The notes under the pieces: generated by a model
What the model saw: only the letters and a program-made list of their open reading frames with translations
The model's database searches: none
Told to the model about the DNA's origin: nothing
Assembly (NCBI GenBank): GCA_003254885.1
Contig: QANT01007065.1
Span: 1 to 46,690, forward strand
Origin: Purshia tridentata
Taxonomy: Eukaryota > Streptophyta > Magnoliopsida > Rosales > Rosaceae
Reading direction: 5' to 3'
DNA: 46,690 nucleotides
Translations under genes and position numbers: made by a program
Part shown: positions 24,000 to 36,800 of the stretch, piece after piece
How positions within the stretch are numbered: the first letter of the stretch is position 1
How the letters are laid out: every line of letters starts with the position of its first letter

Positions 24000-24957
24000 G
24001 TTAAGCGAAACAAGGATATTTGTAAAGCCTTTTGTGAAGCGACTGTTGTTGCAAAGAGTGCCATGATCACACAGGTAGACGAGGTATTGTCATTGTGCAA
24101 GCAAGCCGACATCCCTAGAAATGAAACTCTTTTCCAATATATTTGTGTCACGGCATGTAATTGAAACATTTTATATAAATATGGAATGAATGGCCGGAGG
24201 TGATACAGCATAGATAGGGAGCAGGAAAGGGTATGGACTAGTGGCTGCATGGTTTCAATCTTCATGGCAGGCAATTCTCATGGTGTCAACCCTATGTCAT
24301 TTCCATTTCCTTGTCAATTTTTGTTACAACATTATTTGTATCATGTTGTGTATTTTTCTCTGTGATCTCATGCTACAACTTGTATAAAGTGGAGTCTTTC
24401 ACAACTTCTTTTTGCATATCTTCTCAGCTGCTCAATTATTGAAAAAGAAGGGTTTTGTGGGAGCATTTATTTTTTGTCAACATTATCAAGAAGATGGAAA
24501 CATCTAATTAGTCAGATAAATATATAAAAACTAGTTATAGAAAAGCAACCGGATCCAATTCAAACATTATACATTGTACAATATGAGGTGATGAGGCAAG
24601 TTGGGTCATCTTCTTCTTGGTCTCCATCAGCGTCCTCAATCTCATTTTCTAATTAGTCAGCATCCTCAATCTCATTTTCCAATTAGTCAGATCCTATAAT
24701 CCATTTCTTAGTCAGATAAGTAGTCATTAGACATCAGAATCAACATTTTCAACATGTAAGCGTGGAAAAGGCTTACAAAATGTTGCATGTCAACGTACAT
24801 GTTAAGATGACAAAACTCGAAAGATTCACATATGTACGTGGTAGAATAAATGGGATTCTTCAGACCACACTCTGAAGGTGTGCATTTGCATATATATATA
24901 AGTTGATTCTCTATTTTCTCCAGACTAGAAAGGTTTTGATTCTCTATTTTCTCCAGA
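24000..24957. other. Convergent intergenic region, APC7 / kelch gene
   Basis: Contains the 3' UTRs of both genes. Around 24607-24682 it holds inverted partial copies of the APC7 last exon (listed separately). A 33-base tandem repeat (24904-24969) overlaps the end of the kelch coding sequence. No other coding potential was found. Confidence 0.65.
24607..24682 (-). repeat. Inverted partial copies of APC7 last-exon sequence
   Basis: Read on the minus strand, 24650-24612 matches the APC7 exon 18 stretch around 23944-23983 (AATGAGATTGAGGATGCTGA and neighbouring bases) with about one mismatch over some 40 bases. A second, shorter copy at about 24660-24680 again matches GAAAATGAGATTGAGGATGC exactly. 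Both are followed on the plus strand by the same AATTAGTCAG string. The original and its copies lie about 650-700 bases apart in opposite orientation. Confidence 0.85.
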
Positions 24958-24969
24958 CTAGAAAGGTTT
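24904..24969 (-). repeat. 33-base tandem repeat at the kelch gene stop codon
   Basis: GATTCTCTATTTTCTCCAGA followed by CTAGAAAGGTTT occurs at 24904-24936 and at once again at 24937-24969. On the minus strand the upstream copy holds the terminal codons and TAG. The second copy lies in the 3' UTR, so the reading frame is not extended. Confidence 0.9.
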
Positions 24970-27900
24970 CCTTGGTGTAGGTGCTCGGTTCTCCATAGAT
25001 TGCAACCTTTGTTTGAGATGAAAAACTTCAACCTGCATGGAAACATGAAGAGGATGGATGGGGACGGTGGCTTAAAAGAAGCTATAGGAGTTTTAATGTA
25101 AAGCAACTATCACAGCACAAATTTCATTTCTTGCAAAGCCAGACCTGCAGTTGGAATGCCCTTGATCGTTCTCCTGCAAGGACTCCTCTAGTTGAATGCA
25201 GCTCCTACATTAAATATTTCATCCCCATAATTGGTTTATCAGACATAAATCGGTTATGTAATAAATAATAACTTGGCTACAAGATATCCACATCTAACTG
25301 TAGTGTTCACATTACCTTCTGTGTATCATCCAAAACTGCCTTGAGGAAAGCCACATCGTGTTCGAGCCTCACATTATCAGAATGAACAATGCTTGAGAGG
25401 TTGTTAGCCTCTTCTTGTGCTAGCTCTACACCGGCTAGCTTCTCCTTCAGCAACTCCATCTCCTTCATGGTGTCTGCCACTTTTTTCTCCATCTCCTGTC
25501 TGCTCCTGAGAGCAGAGGATAAATTTTTCTCTGCAGCTTCTCGGCTGGCTGATGCAGCTGCCAACTGTCCTTCTAAAATTCCATTCTTTCTTATTAGTGC
25601 AGCCATCTTTGAGTCATAATATTGGTACATACTTGAAGGAGCTGATAGTGCTCCTGGTTTACTGTTGTGTTCTGGGAACATTGCATCATTGCTATCAGCT
25701 GGAAGGTTCCCAATTCCATGGTTGTGGAGATTTGAATTTTCGAACTCATATGCAGAGAGCATCTCCTCTACATAGAGTCTACCTCCAAGCATATTAGTCT
25801 GGACTCCTGAATCAGATTGACTTATTTTCTTTTCTGTTGGCTGAAATTAACATAATATTAAATCATTATATCATCAGAATAGGTTAAGTTAATAATAAAG
25901 AAGACTAGGCACACAGAAACAGATTTCCAAGGCAGCTCCCAACAGTTATGAACAATCTGAGGAACACAGTGCAAAACTGAACTAGAAAGTTAATTTCTTC
26001 AAAGCATATTAAATCATTATATCATCAGAATAGGTTAAGTTCTTTAAACAGATTTCCAAGGCAGCTCCCAACAGTTATGAACAATCTGAGGAACACAGAG
26101 CAAAACTGAACTAGAAAGTTAATTTCTTCAAAGCTTATAAGTTTCATTTCAGAATTTCATTTTCAATTTTGGATAAAGATGATAACACAAGTCAGGTGGT
26201 AATGGTTGATTAAGAAAACTTCTACAGTTTACCTGCGAGAAAGAACTTTCATCTTCTGAACTCTTTGCCACCTTGACAGCTGGGTTATATTCTTCGTCAT
26301 TATGGAATTGTTTCCTAAGTGAAACGTTGCCAGAAACAGGATTTGGATCAACGAGCAAAGACTCTGACAAAGATCTTCTTCCAGAACCATGTTGTTCAAT
26401 CGCAGATGCAAGATTTTGTCTAACAGCTGAATTAACTGAGTGCTGGGAAGAACCATTACTCAGTTGACCAGCCAAGCCGGTGGATGATGAGCGTTTTTCA
26501 GGCTGCAAAGTTCCAGGGCCTTTGCTTGGAAAAGATCGACGACTTGTGGATGGTTCATTCTTTTCCATGGTCAGTACTTCAACCTGTAACAAAAAATTTG
26601 AATTAAATCAGGTAAATTAATGATAAAAAATAATGAACTAAAATAAAATTTTGACTTCTTGTTAACCTGATTTGATGGCTCCTTTCTGCATCCCCCAAAA
26701 GAAACAAGAAAATCCTTTTCTTTGTGCTGCACAAGCTCTACACTGAAACCCTAAAAATACAACATAAGAACAATGCTTAGAGTAACGGCCAAAGAATAAC
26801 GTTCATGCAATCATAGGGACTCACAAGGAACTGCCTTAGGTCTTACATTGGGAACAGCAAGAGGCTAGCATTAAAAGACCTATGAAAATTATGGCAAAGG
26901 TAAAAATCAATGTTGCACACCTTATTGGTGGTGATTGAAGAAGGAGGCGATGCAATGGCCAGTGACCACTCAAGTTTCAAGATATCAAAGATCAGAGTCT
27001 CGGCATGTCCTGGAAAAATTAGGGAAAAAAATGCTTAAGGAATTAAGAAAACGTGCACATTATACTTTAAAGCTGCAAAATTAGAGAAACAGGTCAAAAG
27101 TTTCAAGCATGTCCTTCAAATATGAAGCATACGTTTTTTCCTGCTTCCACCCCCAACAATATACCATTTGGTTCCACATAGGACCCCACAGCAACCAGCT
27201 CTAGGTGATGGATGGAAACCTCGTTTCTTTATTCTTGACCATACCATCTGAGGAAAAAGCCGATCAGCGTGCCACAGATAAAGATTCTCATCTATAAAAA
27301 GATAAAAATGTTTGGCCACATAATACAGTATTATATATAAGAATGAGAGAGAATTCACACACAGTTTCAAAGTCAAGTGAATACAAATCATTCAAAGTCC
27401 TGGATTTTGATGCGCCTCCAAATATAAAAAGAGTTTTATCATCATAAAGAGCAGCCACATGGTTGGACCTTGGAGATGGCCCTGTTCCTCTGCATGCATA
27501 TCAAAATAAAATGAAATTACAAGGAACCTTAGCTACAACTTCCTGCAAAGAGGGATGTCATAAAAAGAAAAGAAGGGTCAACATTGTTATTGCCATAGAA
27601 AGGAGAAAGGTCCAGAAGCAACCATGAGCAAGGTAACAATTGTTATATGTGGATTTCATCATAGAGCAATATCAATAAATGTCACACAGTTTACTAATAT
27701 CCACTTACGTGCAATGAAGCGGTAGCCATGTCATCGACTTAAGATCAAACATGTGTAGATCATTCAGTTTCCTTCTTTTAGCATCTTCACCCCCAAATAG
27801 GATTAACACAGAGCTCGCCCTGACTACAGTGTGGCCAGTGCGAGCAACCTGCTATGCATAAAAATGTGGGTTGCTTAGCATTATATAATGAAGCTCCACT

Positions 27901-30343
27901 AAATTATCATTAGGTGACTAACCTACGGTTCTGAAACAAGACAGCAAGCTACAGATATATCAGTAAAGGGGTACATTATTCTGGAAATGTGTATATTGTT
28001 ACAGCCATTGATACCATTTAGTGCTATTCACTTGAGTTTCTCTTAAGAACTTTGCAAGTTTATAGATTGGCCAGCCTTTGATATTTAATAATAATGATCA
28101 CTGACAAGCACACTGCAAGGAATAGTATTTGTTCATTACTGTATTTTCCAAATGGCAATCCACAAAAAGACACAAAGGCAAATACAATTACTTACTTTAC
28201 ACCAGATGTAAGTTGAATTAATATCAAGTCAAAAACAAATTAAATTACACAATCACTCCTTGAGGTTTAACTTGTTTGTGGCTTAAACCTTACACTTTCA
28301 ATAACATATACAGTATACACCACCTTTGGAATGACGTCTCTACAGAAAAGGTAAAAAGACTAAAATACCCTTATGATGTAAAATTGTGTTTGGCAACAAT
28401 TATATGGATAGTTACAAAGATTTATGGGAAAAAAATGTAGTATCCTTCAAAAAAAAAAAAAGAAAGGGAAAAAACCCTTCTCCTGAAGATAAGCCAAAGG
28501 TAAACTTCATCCCCATTTTTACCAGAAAGAAAACCTAAAGCACAAGGCTTACATTGGTTTTCATCCCTACAAGACATGCACCAAAACCCAACCTTCACTA
28601 ATTTTAATTATCAGAATTTATGGGCCATCCATGCCAGCATTTTTCCACAATTTCTAAGCCCTTTTCCCCCATTTCAATGAACTTACTGATAAAACTACGT
28701 TGCTTACAAGTTTTTGTATAGTTAACTTGTTAAAAGGAATAAAGTACCGGTGTATCGCCCTTTGCTTCCATGTGAGACCAGCATTCTGTCTCTGTGTCAA
28801 ATGCCCAAACTGCAGAAATGAAAGAAGAGTTGGAAAAATTTCATACATACACAAGAAAAAAGTGATGATTCCACTAGCTTCAAAGACATAAATTTTAACC
28901 TGAGATTTTGTCACTTCCAGGTTCAGTTTTGCCTCCAATCAGGAGCGCCTTTTTGCCCCAAGAAACCTATACAAGAGAAAGAATGGACAAAACCTTCAAA
29001 AAATCAACCAATCTGATTTATCTAGACGTGATCATTGATTCCATTTTATGATATAGTAAGCTTTTTATAGTCCAAGTCTGCAGAAAAAAACCAACCATTC
29101 CATTGTATGCTTTCAAAGTTTAAGTTCATAGCTTTCTAGAAAACTAGCTACCTAAATTTATCATCCATGTGGCTTTTGATATCCAATGTGTTTCACCAGG
29201 CAATATGCCCAATTTCAAATAACATAGGAAAAAATTATGCTGTACGTGCGACATAGTAATAGAGGAAATGAAAAACAAACATGATATAAGATTTTATATA
29301 AATATATGATTGTACCAGTCTGTGACCCTTGCATGCAGGGATCTTTAATGGGAGACTGCTTGGTGACAAGTAAAGCTTTGATGAAGCTGTGGTCCAGGTA
29401 AAACTGTCAAAATTAAGCACCTGACAATGGAAAGAGCAGCTATCATTGTATATCAACATTATGGTTTGCTACATGAGCCCTCATTAAATTAGTTATCTAA
29501 TTAATGCTAAAGATGACTACTCCAAATTTAAACTAAATTTTTTCCATATACCCACTTGTAACATACACATTTAACGGAGAAAGAAACATTATCCTACCTG
29601 TACATCATCTAGCAATTCATCCCCAGATTCACCACCGACCACTATCATCTTGTTCCCAATTACAGCTGCCGCATGCTATTCGGAAAACAAGAATAAAGCT
29701 TTCAGCAACAACCGCATACATGCATCAACCAAAATAATGTACCATATGAAGCAATCTAAAGAAGACATATCAATATCAATTTACATTGAAGCGGGGCGTA
29801 GGCTTGTCCCCAGAAATTGACAACACCATCCAATTCTCTGAGCTCCCCATCGTGGAACTACTAATCTCAGGCGCAGCAGATGAACACTGGCAATCGAGCT
29901 CATCGGAATTACTACTTGCTGGTACATCACATTCACCCTGGAAAACTTAAACGAGCTTAGTGCATGGACTGATTGAACCCAAACCCATAAGAAAAAACAA
30001 CAAAACAAGCTGAAAGCCTTACATTGGAGCTGTTATTTCGTTTTGGGTGTCTTATGGGGCTTCTAGTTCCCTGAGTAGAGTCTGAGAGCTGGACTTTCAA
30101 TCTGAGCCAACACAGTGATTATTACTCTTTTTCACAATCTGTTTCTTTCAACATAATTTACCAAAAATACAGTACTCAAGGTACAAAAGTTACACATTTT
30201 GCTTACTGTTGAATGGAAACACACGCACGCACACACTAATTGCTCTAGTAAATAACTCAAAGTAGAAAAAGTTCAGCAAAAACAAGAACAATAACAAAAA
30301 CTCACCGTCCAAGCTTCATGCGTCTACGAGAAAACCCGAACAT
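24958..30343 (-). CDS. Kelch-repeat protein with C-terminal coiled coil
   Basis: Sixteen exons keep phase: 30343-30306, 30101-30023, 29937-29785, 29675-29598, 29420-29316, 28966-28900, 28809-28748, 27848-27709, 27489-27363, 27247-27133, 27009-26921, 26750-26667, 26583-26233, 25840-25316, 25204-25145 and 25032-24958. They give 715 aa and stop TAG. A basic N-terminus (MFGFSRRRMKLGR) precedes about six kelch blades marked by double Gly: IVVGGES, LLIGGKT, LILFGGED, LFIFGGAS, WYIVGGGS and LVSFGGC. A Ser-rich linker follows, encoded mostly by exon 13. A heptad-like Glu/Lys/Ala-rich coiled coil then runs from about residue 573 to 700. The architecture matches plant kelch proteins related to ACBP4/5 (the Arabidopsis At5g18590 type), but no acyl-CoA-binding domain is seen. 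Function is not established; the propeller and coiled coil suggest a protein-interaction scaffold. Confidence 0.92.
25858..26138 (-). repeat. Tandem duplication in kelch gene intron 13
   Basis: A block starting TTAAATCATTATATCATCAG at 25858 restarts at 26009. The later half (AGATTTCCAAGGCAGCTCCC onward) recurs at a 129-base offset because the second copy lacks about 22 bases. The copies are otherwise nearly identical. It lies wholly between exons 13 and 14. Confidence 0.92.
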
Positions 30344-31238
30344 TTTTGTGAAACAAGAGCTTCAATAATAGCAGGAAATGAACCCCTTTTTCCCTAAACA
30401 AGCATAAACATCAAAGGGCTCTCAAAAAATTCCCTAAATTTCAGAGAGAAAGCTGCATTCTTTGAGTACTGTAACCCAGAGCCATGAAGTTTCTAAACCA
30501 GTAAAATCAGAAAAATCAGATTTTTAGCGTCCCTGAGCTATTACCCTGTGTTTGGTGGCCGAGAAAGCTGAGGAAAATGAGAAAGTACTGCAAGAGAAAA
30601 ACACGAGTCACGAGCCAGTGAGCTAATATTAACTCTCTCTCTCTCTCTATCAAGTGAGCTGGAGCCTGGAACCGTAAGCAGACCAGAGGTACAGTAGACC
30701 AGAGGTACACATTAAGGTGCATACGTTAGTGTGGCCTGTGCAGGTTTGTCTTCTAATGCAGTACAGGAAATTTCATTGATTTCACTGAAATCATAGAAAA
30801 ACATTTATTAAAAAACAATGTTGAAAAAAATCATTCGCTAGTTTCTTGAAAAATGATAATGTTGTTGTGATTTGTGAAAACGTTTTTCTTTTTTCTTTTT
30901 TATTTTAACTGTACAAGTTATACTGTATAACTTTGCAGCAAACTCGGAATGACCGTTGGGTGATGGCGGGGTTTTAATATTCGAGGGAGAAACTGTAAAG
31001 CCATTTATTGTGTGCGGCAGTGGGTCCCACTCCGGTATCCTGCATTGCGTTGGGACTTGCAATTTCAGCGCAACATATCACCGGTTTTGAGGAAATTTTG
31101 ATATTGTATGCTATTTTATATGCATTTTAAGTTTTTCACTACTAATTATGCTCATATAAACTCATCTTAAAGGGTAAAATTTTAAGATAATTATTGTTAT
31201 TTGTTTTAATTAATAATTATATTATGCATGTGTGTATG

Positions 31239-31496
31239 TTAATTATATTAAGAGAAATCAAAATTTGAGAACTTACTTTACTAGTATCTTATAAGAGTTT
31301 GAACTATTTTATTTATTATTAATTAATTAAATACTTATGTCTCAATTTGATATACTCTACACATGAACCCAAATTAATTATATTAAGAGAAATCAAAATT
31401 TGAGAACTATTTTATAAGAGTTTGAACTATTTTAGAGTTTATTAATTAATTAAATACTTATGTCTCAATTTGATATACTCTACACATGAACCCAAT
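31239..31496. repeat. 135-base tandem duplication
   Basis: The unit starting TTAATTATATTAAGAGAAATC at 31239 restarts at 31374. It contains TATGTCTCAATTTGATATAC and ends in ACATGAACCCA. The second copy lacks about 12 bases. It is non-coding. Confidence 0.9.
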
Positions 31497-32663
31497 TGTC
31501 ACATTCTTCACGTTTAGATTGATGGATTTAACATTTTCTATCTTAAGGTATAATTTTGTGAGTCATTTAATCTATTTGCATCTCACGTGGACGTCTATGA
31601 CGAATACACTATAGCAACTCTCCCATATTTATAGCGATCATTACCATTGTAAATCATAAAATTTTAAATTTTATATGTTAAAGTTTATTACTCTAAAATA
31701 TCTCATCAAAATGAATAATTTTGTTAAACATTAGTCCATTTAGTGCAAAGATGAATTCACAAAATTTAAAACTTAAGAACTTAATTATATACTAGGATAA
31801 TTTTTCGGTGCAAAGAGGAGGTGCGGGCTGGGTGCAAAAAAAGCACCACGCTACAAGATTCCACAGTGTTTTCGCACTGAAAAAGACCCTCTATATGCTA
31901 TACATGTTTCGTGTTTGTATAAAAAATTTCTTCTCGACGACCTAAACATCTAGGTCCACTACAATGTCCCAAAGAACCAGGAAATACTTTATAATTGCAA
32001 TCTTTGGAATTACTCCAAAATTGACATATTTGTCCTTCCAACGTCTAATAATAGGATAGTGATTAGTGAGAATTAATGCCGTATTTTTCGTTTGGTTCAT
32101 TACTCTTTTGTCTTTTCCTCTTTCTTTTTTAATTTCGAAAATGATGAGAAAATGGGTATAGGGGCCTGTAATAAATGGTGGACCCTGCTACGAAGATGGC
32201 CCGAGGACCACAAGCCCATATAACATAGTTCCCAGAAGAGAACCCAGCTCACTTGAGTTGAGCCAACAGTAATTGATTCCCATACAGACTTTATTAGTGC
32301 ATATGCATTGTGTTCGTTGCTCTAAGCCCAATCAAAACCACTTTCTCTTCAACAAAGCCCAATCAAAACCACTTTTCCATATATATGTTACTTGTCAACT
32401 TTTTTTCTACTAATTTACTAACTATTTTATTAACCACGTCTCTCACATAGACGAAAGACTCACTTACATAGATACATCTCATGCACGTCCCACAATAAGT
32501 ACAATCGGCAACATAGTTAATAGGCTCGATCAAGTTCAAAATAAGCACCCAGAATTGAATTTCATCGAGTCTATAATAATATTTTTTTTCAAGAATATCC
32601 ACAAATTAACATATAAAGTGAAAAACTAACTTCCATTTGGTGAAATATTAGTGTTGGGGGTTA

Positions 32664-32800
32664 AATATCATTAACTTTGGTCATGATCCTCCTCATCAGA
32701 GTCATCAAAGCTTTGCACACTTCGATAATCCTCATCAGAATACGTCCCCTTCATCATCCTCAAACTCAATCACTGGTACTTCTACCTCAAGAATGTTATA
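32664..32800 (-). pseudogene. Possible degraded acidic-tail coding fragment
   Basis: On the minus strand one frame reads EVEVPVIEFEDDEG and then meets stops. A neighbouring frame directly continues with TYSDEDYRSVQSFDDSDEED and ends at TAA near 32670. A single-base indel between them would explain the break. The strongly acidic, Ser-rich composition looks like the end of a protein, but no domain is recognisable and no upstream exons were found. It could be a relic exon or chance. Confidence 0.3.
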
Positions 32801-33354
32801 GAAAATGATCCAACCCATTAACAAGTCATTAATGTGTTGTGTTATGATTGACCACACTGGCATTTAACCCTAACACACCAAATGAAAATTAATTTTTTCA
32901 ATTTAGATCAGTGTTAATTTGTGAATGTTCTTGAAAGATTTTTTAATTCGTGGTCCCGATAGTTGGATGCTTATTTTGAACTTGAACCTAGCTAGCAAGT
33001 TAATATAATACAAATAAGTTTTTTATAACATTAAGTTTTAAGTTTTGTGTCACAATATACAATGTTATGAACCTCTTCATTTATTGCTAACCAGAATTAA
33101 ATACTCTAACTTTCCATGATCAAAACATACGGAACTGCATCGAGACTTAATGAAAGTGAAATTTTATTATTATCATAGGAATTAAGCAAAACAGCATTAC
33201 AAAAAGCTATATAAATTAAGAGTAGTACATGCATATAAGTAGCCTTATTATGTAAAACTCTCTATAATATTTCTTATATATCGATGATGATGCATAACTA
33301 AGACTCTCAATAGCGCCTGTTATATACGCAAAATCAGGTTCGGATGATCCACAA

Positions 33355-33663
33355 TCAGACCCATATTGCTCCGACCCGTTTAAGCATGGGGATCAAAGAG
33401 CGCTTGAGATGGAGGCTCATGACCTCATTGGTTCCACCAACAAGCTCACCACCAATGAACACTGCAGGCACAGTTGGGTTGCAGCCAAGCCTGGAGAGAG
33501 CCTGCTCTATCTCCCTCCCTCTCTGCATCTCATCCACTTCATACACCGCCGGGTTCACCCCAAAGTCACTCAGCAGTGTCTTGATGGTGTGGCACATGCA
33601 GCATGAGCTCTTGCTGAAGATCACCACTGGCCTCTCTGACGCCATCTTTGTCACCACATCCAT
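33355..33663 (-). CDS. CC-type (class III) glutaredoxin, CCMC active site
   Basis: An intronless frame of 102 aa, the usual length for plant CC-type glutaredoxins (ROXY group). The active site CCMC sits at residues 21-24 after a short beta strand (VVIFSKSS). The glutathione-binding stretch [14 protein letters not shown] follows, with the cis-proline in TVP. Family members use glutathione, act in nucleus and cytosol, and bind TGA bZIP factors. Many also recruit TOPLESS co-repressors through a C-terminal ALWL motif. Here the C-terminus is GAIWV, so that motif is altered. A TATA-like element lies about 200 bases upstream. Its paralog is at 38092, transcribed in the opposite direction. The ROXY/GRXS number cannot be assigned. 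Confidence 0.95.
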   Translation of the reverse strand: MDVVTKMASERPVVIFSKSSCCMCHTIKTLLSDFGVNPAVYEVDEMQRGREIEQALSRLGCNPTVPAVFIGGELVGGTNEVMSLHLKRSLIPMLKRVGAIWV

Positions 33664-33865
33664 TGTAATATTGTAGTAGTCGAGCTAGCTTTCAAATAAT
33701 CTCTGCGTGAAATTCAAAATGTGTAGTATTTAGAAGGCAAAGTGTGCAATGCCAATTGTGGGATGGTGAGGGAGAATGAGAAAATTAAGGATGAGGAAAT
33801 GGCGCAATGTGGGACTGGTGAGAGTAGTTTGAGGTTTGATGTGAGAAGTGTTTGGGGTTCATGGG

Positions 33866-33873
33866 TTTATATA
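33866..33873 (-). promoter_or_regulatory. Probable TATA box of the minus-strand glutaredoxin
   Basis: TATATAAA read on the minus strand, in the context CTCCTATATAAACCC, about 203 bases upstream of the start codon at 33663. The sequence and distance fit a plant core promoter with a leader of about 170 bases. Confidence 0.6.
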
Positions 33874-36800
33874 GGAGATGGGTGTGGGACAAGTGGATTG
33901 GCAATGCTAGGTTTGGCTAGAAATTAAAGGAGTTTGATAGTGAAGGAAAATAAGAATGTTTGGATTAGATATTTCGGCCCTGCTTCCAATTCACACTTTG
34001 ATCATTTCTTGAGAGATATGGAAAAATGTTGCACTACTAGTTAGAGAATTAAAGTGGCATGCACACATTTTCGAATCTTTGCATACGGAAATAGAGACGT
34101 GTCCTTTGTACGGCTTCACATATGTATATATATAGTTCTTATCTTGTTTCAAATGTGCCTATATATATATTACCTAATATTTGCATTAATATTTTTCTAG
34201 TAATCATTTTTGCACTTGTGAAGCTCTTCAATTAATATTCTTTTTCATTACTCCGCCTCATCAGAGTCTCCAAGGTTTAGTTATTTAGTTTCGAAGAGAG
34301 GATCGAGAACACATTTCTTCGTTTTACCCATAGTTTTGATCATGATCAGCAGGTAGCCCATATTTTCCATGCTGGTATTAATTGTCTGGCGTATCAATCC
34401 TGCAGCATCTGCTGAGTTGGAGAAGCAGCAATGTAGCTAGTTGCATTTATCCAGTTGGGACCTCCTTTTTCTATTTGGATTCGCATCCAATTCATGAAAA
34501 GGAAAACACAAAAGAAACCCAATTACTGAAAAGAGAAAATACAATAATTATTTATATATATATATATTTATATATGCTAGCTCCTGCATATCATAAGCTA
34601 CAAGCCTACAATCCAACAACATGATATAATGACTGATATACCATATATATATATGCATGATATGAGGTGACCTTGAAGCCTAATGTATATATTAATTCAT
34701 ATTAGATTTCCATGTGTGCGTTGCACGTAAAATTATGATCAAGGATAGCAGAAATTAATATTATTTATTTATTTTCAAAGAAATCACATACATATATATA
34801 TGAATTATGAAGTCTCCACCTCTCACTTTCGATGACACTTCCGAAACCGATCGAAAAAACAAAACGCCGTACGTATATGGATGCTCATGAGGTCCCCAAC
34901 GTTATCCTGTCTATAGGTACCTTTCCATGTCCATTAATCCATCATGTAGTTGCCTATTCTACCTTTAATTTCTTATTCGATCTACCTAAAACTGGAAAAT
35001 ATATTATACTATATTTGAAATTTGTTTCCTTATTATACAAATGTACGCATCCAATCTGAACCGCCCACCATGCGTATATAAGTAGTATATATTTTAGAAG
35101 ACGCCAGATATGTATATGATGATATATACATGCATATATGTCCTGATTAATCTAGAAGAATGAATGAATCCCATCAAATGAAAAGCTCCTTCTCTTTTTT
35201 GTTTTTTTTGTTTTTTTTCTCAGCTTTAGTTCCATCACCAATTCGAATCTTGATCATCTAATTGATGGCAACGTCAAAAGCATATATACGTAATTTATAT
35301 ATATATATATATACTCTTTTCGCTATGTATGTGATATGAGGTCTCACGTTTACCTACTAGAGAGCTTGTGAGTTGTGACAAAATATATTTTAAGAAACAT
35401 TCGCCACATATATAATTAGTATATAAATGGCCCAATTGGGAGGCCAAGGGCCAGTTTTGTCCTTGACCGTACATTACACAGCTCTCGATCTTGTACTAGT
35501 TAGAGGATAAATGCATATATGTATGATGTGTGCATGGCTTTTCTATAATCAATCACCAGTCACGATCCCATGCGCAACATTTAATTTATTGCCAAGGTTG
35601 AGTTGATTAATATTTGAGGATTATACATGTATCACCATGGATATCGATTTATGAAGGTTACAATGTTTAAAAATTATTCTCAAAAATTTAAATTATTAGG
35701 ATGTGCACTATAATATTACTTAAATTGAGTACTTAATTAAATTGAGTATTGCGTGAATACTATGAAATTTGGGAGACACATAATTGATGGGGTAACTTTA
35801 TGAGTAACATGTTTAATTAGTCTCATTAATTTCAACTTCGTTATAAAATAGACATATACATCCCTCATAAACTATACGTACTATCATAACATATTTGTAT
35901 GTAGAAAAAATTTTATGAGACAATTAATTCTATATATTTTATATATTTATCTCTTTCATTACTTAATGAAAAATAAATAGAATCGTCTCATAAATTTTTT
36001 CTCTTGCATTAAAAAGATAAGCCATAGTACTCATGAAATGAAGTATATGAAAGCAGGAGATCGAGAGAGATCGATATACAGATAAGACGAATTGCATTTG
36101 CATGTGGGTGGCGTACGTGTATAAGTTGGAAAAAGAATGTCAACTTTAGGCCTAAAATTAAAGAAAATAAAGAAGCTACATGTATGCGAGGGCGGATCCT
36201 GGCATCACAAATCATTAGGGTTTAATTTAAATATATATATATGGATTGGTGGTCGAGTGAGGTACGTACAGGGTGGCCGGCCGGCCTGTGCAGATTCTTT
36301 TGCCTTTATCAATATTGCTTTTGTGGATATATACGAAATAGACCGATCGAATATGTCAAAAAGATATATAGAATAAAATTCCAACACATATTGTGTCATT
36401 TCTATTAATATATATACATCGAACAAAATATATATTGATCATCATTAGCTAGAATTGCTAAAAAGTATATCATCTAGCTAATCATCCTTTTATCCACACA
36501 CTTTTTTAGTGACTTACTTTCACTTCACATGTTTTGTTCTTTCAACCTTTTAATTATATATTATTCCGCAAGATCTAGTTAAGATTAATGGCGGTGATTC
36601 GTGTTCTGGGTACGTTCGATCTGGCATATATCTTCTAATTAGGGGGGTGTGCTAATTTGTCACAATGGTCTCTATGAATTATATCTATCTAGCTAGCTAG
36701 CTATCAGCATATATTAAACACTTTCACATATTAGTTAAGCATTTGTGCTTAATTTATCTCGATGATCTTGAAAAAACAAGAAGATGTGTATGTACGTAGG

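Larger units (their letters stand above)
30344..33354. other. Intergenic region, kelch gene / glutaredoxin
   Basis: The first 300 bases are the leader and promoter side of the kelch gene, including a short CT run near 30633-30648. A 135-base tandem duplication lies at 31239-31496. A degraded acidic coding-like stretch at 32664-32800 is listed separately. Everything else is AT-rich, with no exon that could be supported. Confidence 0.55.
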
